Origin: an uncultured bacterium
GTDB lineage: Bacteria > UBA4055
Length of the DNA stretch: 7,110 nucleotides
Assembly: GCA_937873545.1 (NCBI GenBank)
Contig: CALMWI010000272.1
Location: 1 to 7,110, forward strand
Reading direction: 5' to 3'
Shown here in pieces: positions 1 to 6,341 of this stretch; within the stretch, counting starts at the first letter, position 1, and the number at the start of each line of letters is the position of its first letter. The position numbers and the translations under genes are program-made. Below the pieces are notes generated by a model that worked only from the letters and a program-made list of their open reading frames with translations, was not told where the DNA came from and searched no databases.

Positions 1-779
1 TCTGAAGTTATATTCCCGCCGGTGACAGCAGATGTTATACCAACATTAGTTATCGAATCTGTCGCTACCGTTGGCGCTAAAATATACCCGAGCCCGAGCA
101 GACCGTTCTGATAATGCTGAAGTATATCCGAAGCGGGCAGCGCATTGTCCCAGATAGCCACTTCGTCTATCATCCCTGTATAGCTGTGATTAGCGAATTC
201 AGGTTTACCTATGTAAATATTTCCGGCGGTCTGAGTAATTGATCCGCCTGCAGGGATATAACTGCTTTTTTCTACACCGTTGACATACATCTTTGCAGTT
301 GTACCGTCATATGTGAATGCCATGTGATGCCATTGGTTCATCGATACTGCTTCGGGTGAAGCTGTTGCCCATTGTGAAGCGATCGTACCGGGATTCGCTG
401 AATTTTCATTGAACCACAGAGACCATGTTGTCCAGGGAGAACTCCATTGTGAAGCATAATAGTTTTTTGTGACCATTGAGGTGTATTAACCGTACTTTGT
501 CGAATTGACCCACGCTTCAACGGTAATATAGTTCGTGTTGAAAGAAGGTATTTTGATAAAACTTGTGCCTACGCTGAAATTGACCGCGTTCCCGACTTTT
601 CCCGCAGGAAATGTTACACCGCTGCCGACAACGGTCCCGTTATGATTACCGGTAAGATCGTTCGCGTTGCTTCCATCAAATGTCCAGTAACCCACAAGTC
701 CGGAACTTTTAGTATCATTTCCGTGAACGCAGAAAAATAAGGCTGCCGCAGTAAGAATTGTTATAATATATTTTTTCAT
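1..779 (-). pseudogene. Secreted LamG (concanavalin A-like) domain protein, 5' part, interrupted by an in-frame TAA
   Basis: Translation starts at ATG 779-777, with GGAG at 786-789 six bases upstream. Residues 1-20 form a signal peptide (MKKYII, then a hydrophobic run ending near CVHG). From about residue 27 there is a LamG_3-type jelly-roll domain: GLVGYWTFDG opens it, followed by GKVGNAVNF and ITVEAWVN. After codon 97 a TAA occurs at 486-488. In exactly the same frame the domain then continues for about 161 open codons to the window edge, with the expected later LamG strands (NQWHHMAFTYDG, MYVNG, NIYIGK, GMIDEVAIWDNAL). After the domain comes PTVATDSITNVGITSAVTGG, which resembles the start of an FN3-like repeat common in secreted FCB-group proteins. 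The frame is the same on both sides, so this is a nonsense change (for example CAA to TAA), not a frameshift. It could be a true pseudogene, a strain-level mutation, a sequencing error or readthrough. The function is presumably surface or carbohydrate binding, but the ligand is unknown. Confidence 0.82.
486..488 (-). other. Premature in-frame TAA stop inside the LamG domain
   Basis: The minus strand reads GGT TAA TAC. Upstream codons encode AWVNSTKYG and downstream codons encode YTSMVTKNYY, both normal LamG sequence in the same frame. A one-base change from CAA (Gln), AAA or GAA would explain it. An ATG four codons downstream (YTSM) has no clear ribosome binding site, so an independent restart is unlikely. 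Confidence 0.85.
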
Positions 780-791
780 CAGTAACTCCGC

Positions 792-817
792 TTTTTATTA
801 AGCAATCTTAATAAAAA
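792..817. repeat. 11-base inverted repeat with 4-base loop across the -10 region
   Basis: TTTTTATTAAG (792-802) pairs perfectly with CTTAATAAAAA (807-817) around the loop CAAT. It covers the minus-strand -10 hexamer and the predicted transcript start. No gene ends here, so a terminator role is not expected, and the stem is almost all A-T. It is more plausibly a protein-binding site or chance symmetry in AT-rich DNA. Confidence 0.4.
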
Positions 818-833
818 ATAAAGAGATTGTCAA
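805..833 (-). promoter_or_regulatory. Sigma-70-type promoter for the LamG gene
   Basis: On the minus strand, TTGACA (828-833, a perfect -35) is followed by a 17-base spacer and TAAGAT (805-810, 4 of 6 matches to the -10 consensus). The predicted transcript start near 798 leaves a leader of about 18 bases that carries the GGAG ribosome binding site at 786-789. Both promoter elements lie inside inverted repeats, which suggests regulation. Confidence 0.55.
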
Positions 834-837
834 TCTC
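823..837. promoter_or_regulatory. Palindrome GAGATTG-T-CAATCTC over the -35 element (candidate operator)
   Basis: Two perfect 7-base arms are separated by one base and centred on the TTGACA box. A further near-copy of one arm, CAATCTT at 803-809, overlaps the -10 element 28 bases away (6 of 7 matches). This is the expected layout of a dimeric repressor site, but no regulator gene lies next to it in the window. AT-rich DNA makes some palindromes likely by chance. Confidence 0.35.
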
Positions 838-883
838 AAAACATGAAATGGCCTATTGTAATTAATAAATCCGAAAAAAATAT

Positions 884-912
884 TTGGTTTATACTGCTTG
901 ATTACTTATATT
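884..912 (+). promoter_or_regulatory. Candidate promoter for the antiporter operon
   Basis: TTGGTT (884-889) and TATATT (907-912, 5 of 6 to consensus) are separated by 17 bases on the plus strand. Transcription would begin near 919, about 30 bases before the GTG start at 950. The -35 is poor (3 of 6), so the call is tentative, but no better pair is visible in the short divergent gap. Confidence 0.35.
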
Positions 913-939
913 CGTAAAAAGCAGGAAATGTGAAATAAC

Positions 940-945
940 AGGGGA
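940..945 (+). promoter_or_regulatory. Ribosome binding site AGGGGA that fixes a GTG start
   Basis: AGGGGA ends four bases before GTG 950-952. Upstream in the same frame there is no ATG, GTG or TTG before the stop TGA at 899-901, so the GTG is the only reasonable start. Confidence 0.6.
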
Positions 946-949
946 TTTT

Positions 950-2398
950 GTGGTCCTTATAGTATCTTTAATTTTGATAGCTATCGTTTTTACAGCAAGA
1001 ATTTCAAGTAAAATGAATGTTCCTTTGGTGGTAATAGCTCTTGCAATAGGGATAATCTTCGGGAGTGATGTTACAGGTCTGATATATTTTGAAGATGCGC
1101 ATTTAACCCGTATGATAGCCGATATAGTACTTATCTTTATTCTTTTCGCCGGCGGGTTCGGAACAAAGAACCACAATTTCAGACCGGTGATCAGAACAAC
1201 GATGGTACTGGCTACTATCGGAGTTCTTTTGACCGCTCTGGTCACAGCTGTTTTATTCTCATATTTTACAGGCTGGCCAATAGCGAATTCCCTTTTATTA
1301 TGCGCTATTATTTCTTCTACTGACGCTGCGGCGGTATTTTCAATACTTCAGAATTATTCGGTAAATAAAAAGATCCGATCGGTTCTTGAGATAGAATCCG
1401 CCGCGAATGACCCAATGGCTATAATGACCACTTCATTTATTCTGCAGTTCATTCTAAACGGAGGTACGGGATCCGTATCATCAATATTCCTGTTCGGATG
1501 GCTGCTCGTTGGCGGGATCACGGCTGGGGTGATTGCAGGTACGCTCGGGGTTTACCTTTTCAATAAAATAAAGGACATCGATGTTGGATATTTTTATCTT
1601 CTTCTTATAGGGACGATCTTTTTCAGCTACGGGATCGCGGAACTGATAAAAGCGAGCGGTCTTCTTTCAGCTTTCTTTGCCGGATATATAATGGGAAATA
1701 AAAAAATCCCTTATAAAACAGGAATATCCTCATTTACCGAGATACTTTCCTTTATAGCTAATGCTGGCCTGTTCATCCTCCTCGGGCTTCTTGTTTTCCC
1801 TTCGAGATTCCCTCAAATATGGTCACTCGGTATCCTGCTTTTTATTCTTCTGACATTTGCGGGCCGGCCTGCCGCAGTCCTAATCTGCACTTTAAGGACA
1901 GACCTTTCAATAAAGGAAAAAATATTTTTATCCTGGAGCGGTTTTCGTGGAGCAGTACCTATTGTACTTGCTACATATCCGCTTGCCGCGGGTTTGGACC
2001 CTGATCATACTTTCTTCAATATCATATTTTTTACTGTAACTTTGTCTATGATCATACAGGGTACGACCCTCGGAAAGATCGCCAAAATACTTAAGCTTTT
2101 GTATCATAACAGGCACAGATCGAAAAATTCAATGTCGCTTGTTACTGTACACGATACAGATTATGAACTTATCGAGATATATATCGATCCTGAAATCTAT
2201 TACGGAGAGTGCCTCGTCTCTGAACTGTCGCTGCCTTTCGGTACAACTATCACGATGCTTAACAGAAATAATTTCATCGTCGCTCCTTCCGGTAAAACTT
2301 TAGTCATTCCGGGCGACATTTTGTCTGTTCTTGTAAAACAGAAAAAGATCGAATCCGTAATTGAAGTCATTTTGAGCAGATTTTCAAAAAAGAACTGA
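950..2398 (+). CDS. nhaP2: NhaP2-like cation (potassium)/proton antiporter with C-terminal RCK_C domain
   Basis: Inner-membrane exchanger of the CPA1 family, expected to swap K+ or Na+ for protons in pH and volume control. The first 385 residues or so are a run of hydrophobic helices with a re-entrant, glycine-rich pattern. Family signatures are clear: SSTDAAAVFSIL (residues 122-133), with D125 in the ion site; ESAANDPMA (149-157), with the N153-D154 pair; SGLLSAFFAGYIMGN (236-250); and GFRGAVPIVLATYP (331-344). After a basic linker (HNRHRSK, 386-392), residues 405-472 form an RCK_C/TrkA_C domain, a ligand-binding regulatory fold, with LPFGTTI and LVIPGDIL typical of it. At 482 residues it is shorter than E. 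coli NhaP2 (CvrA, about 578), because the extra C-terminal domain of that protein is absent. It is the first gene of a three-gene operon; 21 bases separate it from the phosphatase gene. Whether it prefers K+ or Na+ cannot be read from sequence. Confidence 0.88.
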   Translation: MVLIVSLILIAIVFTARISSKMNVPLVVIALAIGIIFGSDVTGLIYFEDAHLTRMIADIVLIFILFAGGFGTKNHNFRPVIRTTMVLATIGVLLTALVTAVLFSYFTGWPIANSLLLCAIISSTDAAAVFSILQNYSVNKKIRSVLEIESAANDPMAIMTTSFILQFILNGGTGSVSSIFLFGWLLVGGITAGVIAGTLGVYLFNKIKDIDVGYFYLLLIGTIFFSYGIAELIKASGLLSAFFAGYIMGNKKIPYKTGISSFTEILSFIANAGLFILLGLLVFPSRFPQIWSLGILLFILLTFAGRPAAVLICTLRTDLSIKEKIFLSWSGFRGAVPIVLATYPLAAGLDPDHTFFNIIFFTVTLSMIIQGTTLGKIAKILKLLYHNRHRSKNSMSLVTVHDTDYELIEIYIDPEIYYGECLVSELSLPFGTTITMLNRNNFIVAPSGKTLVIPGDILSVLVKQKKIESVIEVILSRFSKKN

Positions 2399-2419
2399 AA
2401 TGTATGAAGGATACAGCCT

Positions 2420-3247
2420 ATGAAGAAGATCACGATATTCAGCGATATAGACGGAACTTTTATTGATAAAAGCTACAGGATCGGCATTAGCGGTGAATTC
2501 TTAAAAGAAACCGCCGAAAGATTCAGGATAATTTTCGTTTCTTCAAGAACACCCGAAGAAATAATTCATCTTCAGGATTATACCGGACTGAAAGGTGATT
2601 TTATTGCGGAGAACGGCGCAGTACTGGGATTTTTAGATCCTCCGGATACGATCAGGAACAATGTTAAAACAGAGATATTAAAAGACTATCATCTTATATT
2701 TACAGGAAAAAACGCGAATGAACTTCTGTCTGAAACCGAAGCGATCCTGAAAAGAATGAACATTCAGACCGTAATACTAAATAAACTCGAGCCTGATAAA
2801 GCTGCTTTATTAAGCGGATATGATACCGGTTCAGCAGTCAGATCGCTTTCGCGCAGAGCTACTGTTCTTTTCAGAGCGGAAAACATTACCGGCAATCAGG
2901 CTGTTTCAGAAGAGTTCAGAAAATACGGGATCAGTATGATTTTCGGAGGAAAATGGTTATCTGTTTCAACAGGATTCGATAAAGGTGAAGCTGTAAAATA
3001 CTATATGAAGTTAATGAACATTGATCCTGAACTTACTGCAGGCATAGGCGATTCAGAGAACGATTACAGCCTTCTAGAAGCAGTAAAGGAGAAATTTATA
3101 ATCAGCGACAACGGGCACAATGAAAAACTCCTAACAATCAGGGGTGCGGTAAAACTGGATCACGAAGGAACAAAAGGCTGGGAGGAAATGATAAGGATCC
3201 TGTCAGAGAAAATCACTAAAATCGGAGGTCAGAATGAAAAAATCTAA
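2420..3247 (+). CDS. HAD-IIB phosphatase, mannosyl-3-phosphoglycerate phosphatase-like
   Basis: Cytoplasmic Mg2+-dependent sugar-phosphate phosphatase of the HAD superfamily. All four motifs are present: FSDIDGTF with nucleophile D9 and acid/base D11; FVSSRT with S41/S42; K188 in GFDKGEAV; and GDSEND (210-215). The cap is inserted between motifs II and III (about 85-170), as in type C2B enzymes. GDFIAENGAVLGF (59-71) and GGKWLSVSTGFDKGEAV (176-192) match the mannosyl-3-phosphoglycerate phosphatase/sucrose-phosphatase group best. The length of 275 residues is normal for that group. ATG 2420-2422 has AAGGA at 2407-2411. The 3' end overlaps the glycosyltransferase gene by 14 bases, so the two products are probably made together, with this enzyme removing phosphate from the glycosyltransferase product. 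The exact substrate (phosphoglycerate glycoside, sucrose-phosphate or another) is inferred only. Confidence 0.8.
   Translation: MKKITIFSDIDGTFIDKSYRIGISGEFLKETAERFRIIFVSSRTPEEIIHLQDYTGLKGDFIAENGAVLGFLDPPDTIRNNVKTEILKDYHLIFTGKNANELLSETEAILKRMNIQTVILNKLEPDKAALLSGYDTGSAVRSLSRRATVLFRAENITGNQAVSEEFRKYGISMIFGGKWLSVSTGFDKGEAVKYYMKLMNIDPELTAGIGDSENDYSLLEAVKEKFIISDNGHNEKLLTIRGAVKLDHEGTKGWEEMIRILSEKITKIGGQNEKI
3224..3229 (+). promoter_or_regulatory. Strong internal Shine-Dalgarno GGAGGT for the glycosyltransferase gene
   Basis: GGAGGT lies inside the end of the phosphatase gene, four bases before ATG 3234-3236. It fixes the start of the overlapping gene and indicates efficient initiation coupled to translation of the upstream gene. 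Confidence 0.65.
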
Positions 3248-4328
3248 TCCTCTCTGGAACATATCGATACTTACCATACCGGGAAGAGAAGAATATCTTA
3301 AGGATCTGATAAAATCTCTTAACGAACAGGAATTTAAAAAAGGCGCGAAGATCATAGTCGTTTACAACTTCGACCAGAAATCTGATCATTACAGGATCGA
3401 GAACGAGATAAGGAGCTATTCAAAGAAAATTCCCCTGAGCGTGTATTTTAACAACGCCGACACCTCAATAAGCGGTGGCAGGAATTTTCAGCTCAACATT
3501 TCAAAATCGCCTCTGATCTGCTTTATTGATGACGACATCACGCTTCACGGAGATATATTCCCGTCTATCGAACAGACGCTTCAGAAATATCCTCTGGGGC
3601 TGGTGGGGATTCCTTCGCTCGTCGAAGGAACGGATGAAGTGTTCAAGCCCAGGCAGAATACTCCCGCTATAGATAAGGGAGAATTGAAGTATATGCCGAT
3701 ACAGGGTATGCTGATAGCGGGATACAGGCAGCTTTTCTGCGATATCGGGAATTTTAACCCGAGAAGGTTGTTCTGGGGTGAATGGACGGAATTAAATCTC
3801 AGGATGCTCAGGAACGGTTATCCTACAGCCTATGTCATGGATAAAGGGTATCTGAGGCACTGGCACAAAGCTCCGTCGTCTCCTACCAGAAGCCTGACCG
3901 GACGGGAAAAAAATGTCCTCTGGGGGCTTATCTGTACCGCTATTGAATACGATGCGGTCGATATAAACGAAGCTACCGACAGTTTCTGGAGGCTCGTTGA
4001 AGAAAGATATCTTAGTTATTCGTTCGGAGATGAGCTGAATATGAAAAATCTGCTTAAAACGACTCTTGAATTAATGCCGCGTGTCGCGAGGTACTGGAAC
4101 GATATTTCTTATTTCAGACAGGAAGTCGAAAAGCACAAATTCAAATTCATGCCGTTCCAGAAGCTGTCGGAAGCCGAACTTGACGAAGTGATCATTCACG
4201 CGGAAACAGAGATCGAAAAGTACAGGAAAGACGCTTTCAGTTCATACGATCACAGATTTAGTTCTATCTTTGATCTTGCAAAGAATTTCTACCGGTCCGT
4301 AAAAGACGGCCTGAATAAACTTAAATAA
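3234..4328 (+). CDS. GT-A glycosyltransferase, family 2-like, with helical C-terminal extension
   Basis: Probable cytoplasmic nucleotide-sugar transferase; no signal peptide or membrane helix is visible. The N-terminal GT-A fold starts with NISILTIPGREEYLKDLIKSL (residues 9-29). It continues with ISGGRNFQLN (79-88), the usual 'arn' segment before the metal site, and CFIDDDITL (96-104), where D99-D101 form the DxD-type metal and nucleotide site. GMLIAGYRQLF and FWGEWTELNLRMLRNGY (180-196) match the acceptor/acid ED-like region of family 2 enzymes, and HWHKAPSSPTRS (209-220) gives the usual late histidine. Residues from about 225 to 364 are mostly charged helix and match no domain I recognise. 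The gene overlaps the phosphatase gene by 14 bases, so a synthase-phosphatase pair making a glycosylated compatible solute is plausible. It is not recognisably a known GT55 or GT81 solute synthase. A role in glycan or lipid glycosylation is the main alternative. Confidence 0.78.
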   Translation: MKKSNPLWNISILTIPGREEYLKDLIKSLNEQEFKKGAKIIVVYNFDQKSDHYRIENEIRSYSKKIPLSVYFNNADTSISGGRNFQLNISKSPLICFIDDDITLHGDIFPSIEQTLQKYPLGLVGIPSLVEGTDEVFKPRQNTPAIDKGELKYMPIQGMLIAGYRQLFCDIGNFNPRRLFWGEWTELNLRMLRNGYPTAYVMDKGYLRHWHKAPSSPTRSLTGREKNVLWGLICTAIEYDAVDINEATDSFWRLVEERYLSYSFGDELNMKNLLKTTLELMPRVARYWNDISYFRQEVEKHKFKFMPFQKLSEAELDEVIIHAETEIEKYRKDAFSSYDHRFSSIFDLAKNFYRSVKDGLNKLK

Positions 4329-4343
4329 TTCATTTACGAAATA

Positions 4344-5534
4344 TTAATACTTCGGCTCGTAACCGTTATCTCTGATGTATTTTCTGAGCGCTTCGGCTTC
4401 GTCGGTCTTCCCTCCGGTCAGTCTCAGGTATTCATTTACGTCATCCACGGCTTCTTTGATCCTGCCGAGATAAGAATATGCGTCCGCCCTGCACCTGAAT
4501 CCGTCCGCATAATCCGGATATAACTTAATGGCCTGATCAAGATCCGACAGAGCTTTTTCGTAGTTTTTCATCCCGAGATATGAGTATCCTCTTTTAAGAT
4601 AATGACCCGCATCGTTCGGATTTTTCATGATAGCGCCTGTATTCAGTTCGACAGCTTTGTCGAACATGCCTTTATTGTAATATATCTTTGTAGCCTCGGC
4701 ATACATCATGGCGGTGCTGTTCCCGAGTTCAGCCGCCTTTGCAAAATCCTCAGCCGCCTTCAGATCTTCTTTTAGATCGAGATAAGCGTATCCCCTTGTT
4801 CTGTAATTGTTCCCTTCCGAAGGCTGAAGCTCGATCGCTCTTGCATAATCGCGCAAAGCGCTGTCATAATCCTTTTTTAGAGTATAAGCGTAGCCTCTCC
4901 ACAGATAAGCCTCGGCGTACGACGGGTCGAGTTTTACGGCTTCGCCGAATGTCTTTAACATAGTGTCGGGATCGGTTTCTCTCTGCCCTTTCTTGAACAG
5001 CTCCGAAGCGGTAAGCCTGTCCGAGATCTTTCTTGATTCGATTTTCGCGTTCGTATTCTTCTGAAGCTCCGCGACCTGTCTGGTCAGCTCTTCCACCCTT
5101 TTTCTCTCGTTCTCGAGCTCTTTTTTTAACTGTGAATCGCTTCTGGCCTCCGATATCCTTTTGTTTAAAAGTCCTGTATCGACCGTAACTTTGATCTTCA
5201 CTTTGAGCGCGAATGAACCTTCGAGCAGGGCATTCTCGGTCTTAAGCACATCGGCTTTGAGAACGCTGCCTGTAAAAGTTTTGATCTCATCCTTTGTTAT
5301 GACATAATTTAAAGCTGTCGTGTTTGATTCAAGATAGGTTCCGACCTGCTCCAGCGCGTTGCGCTTTGCATCGTTTATCGCGAAGACCTTTGCGTCTTCT
5401 ATCGTTATTCCGTTGCCGATTATGGCAGTCCCGTCCGCTTCGAGAGAAATAGTCTTGTTTTCGATCAGAACTGAATTCTGAGCATTTAGCGTGAAAATTA
5501 AAGCGAGTATAAAAAACGGTGCGAACTGTTTCAT
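4344..5534 (-). CDS. Exported LPP20/FlgT-like N-domain plus coiled coil plus TPR repeat protein
   Basis: A signal peptide (MKQFAPFFILALIFTLNAQ, residues 1-19) sends it to the periplasm or outer membrane; no lipobox cysteine is seen. Residues about 28-125 resemble the LPP20/FlgT N-terminal fold (GNGITIEDAKVFAINDAKRN, then ALEQVGTYL, and KVKIKVTVDTGLLNKRI at its end). Residues 130-168 are a charged heptad-like coiled coil (ENERKRVEELTRQVAELQ). From about 174 to 374 there are roughly six TPR units with canonical positions, for example AEAYLWRGYAYTLKKDYDSA and HYLKRGYSYLGMKNYEKAL; they probably form a protein-binding scaffold. The ATG at 5534 directly follows the TAA of the 78-residue gene, with only a weak upstream match (TTGGTCAG), so translation is probably coupled. 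It converges on the glycosyltransferase gene with 15 bases between stops and no clear terminator. GC content is higher than in the two genes upstream. Partner and exact role are unknown. Confidence 0.8.
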   Translation of the reverse strand: MKQFAPFFILALIFTLNAQNSVLIENKTISLEADGTAIIGNGITIEDAKVFAINDAKRNALEQVGTYLESNTTALNYVITKDEIKTFTGSVLKADVLKTENALLEGSFALKVKIKVTVDTGLLNKRISEARSDSQLKKELENERKRVEELTRQVAELQKNTNAKIESRKISDRLTASELFKKGQRETDPDTMLKTFGEAVKLDPSYAEAYLWRGYAYTLKKDYDSALRDYARAIELQPSEGNNYRTRGYAYLDLKEDLKAAEDFAKAAELGNSTAMMYAEATKIYYNKGMFDKAVELNTGAIMKNPNDAGHYLKRGYSYLGMKNYEKALSDLDQAIKLYPDYADGFRCRADAYSYLGRIKEAVDDVNEYLRLTGGKTDEAEALRKYIRDNGYEPKY

Positions 5535-5771
5535 TTAACTGACCAATTTTTTTATTTTAAGATATATGCTTTGAGTACGGATAAGATTGTCAAGGTGCTC
5601 TTTTCGGCTTTTTTCGATTCTTTGCGCCGTAAAGTTTTTTAAAGCAAATTCATAGAGTGCAGCTACTCTTTTTACGCTTATCTGCGGGTCGTAATTCTGC
5701 CTCTGTTCAAGTTCCCATTCATTGAATTTATTTAATTTTCCGTGATATATTTTAATATCAGCCGCTTTCAT
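5535..5771 (-). CDS. Small helical protein paired with the nucleotidyltransferase (unknown function)
   Basis: A 78-residue, soluble, charged protein predicted to be all helical, with no signal peptide. The visible pattern is KLNKFNEWELEQRQNY (residues 12-27) followed by VKRVAALYEFALKNF (33-47). This 'FxEWE ... LYEFA' arrangement recalls small proteins I have seen next to stand-alone nucleotidyltransferase genes, though I cannot name a family. Its ATG overlaps the upstream stop (ATGA, 5768-5771), and AAGG lies about 8 bases upstream inside the nucleotidyltransferase gene, so the two are almost certainly co-translated. It may be a partner, inhibitor or antitoxin/toxin of that enzyme. There are no catalytic motifs such as the RxxxxH of HEPN toxins. 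Low GC, like its upstream partner. Confidence 0.68.
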   Translation of the reverse strand: MKAADIKIYHGKLNKFNEWELEQRQNYDPQISVKRVAALYEFALKNFTAQRIEKSRKEHLDNLIRTQSIYLKIKKLVS

Positions 5772-6316
5772 TTCTTTAGCCTTATGATCTTCTCCAGAAT
5801 TTCAGGTTTGTCAAGTATGTCAGAGAACATCTTTACTTTTTCTGTCAGATATTTCCAATCTATTTTACTGTTAACTTCAATTAGATTTTTTATATCCTGC
5901 CAGTCTTTATCCCTCTCTGATATTGATTTTTGTATTATAAGATCTTCGAGCGAAATTATATTTGCCGTTACGCCGAGAAGTTCGCCCTGCACAGCTCTTT
6001 CAACGGATTCGATTTCATAATCAAGCCCTGTAAAAACCAGATCAGCCTTTACATTCTCAATTTCTATTGGTAAAACCATGGTTTTATGAATAAATTCTAT
6101 CGGTTCTTCGGGGATCACGGTTGCTATTTTGTTGATTTTGTTTACTAGATCAAACAGTGAATCATCAGTAATTTCGTGTATAATTTTTATATCAATATCA
6201 TAAGTCATCCTTTCATATCCGTAAATTCCCGTTGCCAGCCCGCCGAAAATCATATAGGGTATTTTTTCTTTTTCAAAGAATATTACAAGTTTATTTAAGG
6301 CAACCGTCATGTTCAT
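5768..6316 (-). CDS. Nucleotidyltransferase-fold protein, AbiEii/DUF6036-like
   Basis: Soluble 182-residue protein of the Pol-beta-type nucleotidyltransferase superfamily, which transfers nucleoside monophosphates to protein, RNA or small-molecule targets. The active site is readable: IFGGLATGIYGYERMTYDID (residues 23-42), with G25-G26, the R36-T38 pair and metal ligands D40 and D42; a third carboxylate is likely D92 in VKADLVF. The later ISLEDLIIQK and SERDKDWQDI (133-142) match the conserved lysine and RxxDxxDI region of AbiEii- or DUF6036-type members. It is shorter than full AbiEii toxins (about 300 residues). ATG 6316-6314 is preceded by CAAGG at 6324-6328; a second ATG two codons on is possible. 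It overlaps the 78-residue gene by 4 bases. Low GC (27-37% in the 60-base stretches counted) suggests acquisition. A toxin-antitoxin role is plausible but not shown; a housekeeping transferase cannot be excluded. Confidence 0.75.
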   Translation of the reverse strand: MNMTVALNKLVIFFEKEKIPYMIFGGLATGIYGYERMTYDIDIKIIHEITDDSLFDLVNKINKIATVIPEEPIEFIHKTMVLPIEIENVKADLVFTGLDYEIESVERAVQGELLGVTANIISLEDLIIQKSISERDKDWQDIKNLIEVNSKIDWKYLTEKVKMFSDILDKPEILEKIIRLKK

Positions 6317-6341
6317 AGCAAAGCCTTGATTTATTTAACGG

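Noticed and set aside
486..488. Stop-codon reassignment (TAA read as an amino acid)
   Set aside because: Phosphatase, glycosyltransferase, small protein and FN3 protein genes all end naturally at TAA at the expected family length, so TAA works as a stop here.
338..520. 60-codon open frame on the minus strand, overlapping the LamG stop
   Set aside because: It is shifted relative to the LamG frame, has no domain-like sequence or ribosome site, and the true frame holds clear LamG motifs on both sides.
889..1245. 118-codon open frame antisense to the antiporter start
   Set aside because: It lies opposite an unambiguous membrane-protein gene; its low-complexity hydrophobic composition is the mirror of that gene and no ribosome site is seen.
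1819..2433. Several 60-77 codon frames inside the antiporter gene on both strands
   Set aside because: They overlap the well-supported antiporter reading frame and show no family features.
4334..4362. TTACGA ... TCGTAA inverted repeat between the convergent genes as a bidirectional terminator
   Set aside because: Arms are only 6 bases with a 17-base loop and no T-run on either strand; too weak to call.
4739..4963. 74-codon plus-strand frame opposite the TPR gene
   Set aside because: Arginine- and proline-rich mirror of TPR codons with no ribosome site; the TPR repeats on the other strand are clear.
5535..5771. Small protein as a HEPN toxin of a HEPN/MNT pair
   Set aside because: No RxxxxH motif is present and at 78 residues it is shorter than typical HEPN toxins; the pairing is kept as a looser hypothesis.
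5742..6020. 92-codon plus-strand frame opposite the nucleotidyltransferase gene
   Set aside because: Serine/phenylalanine/isoleucine-rich shadow of an AT-rich gene on the other strand, which has readable catalytic motifs.
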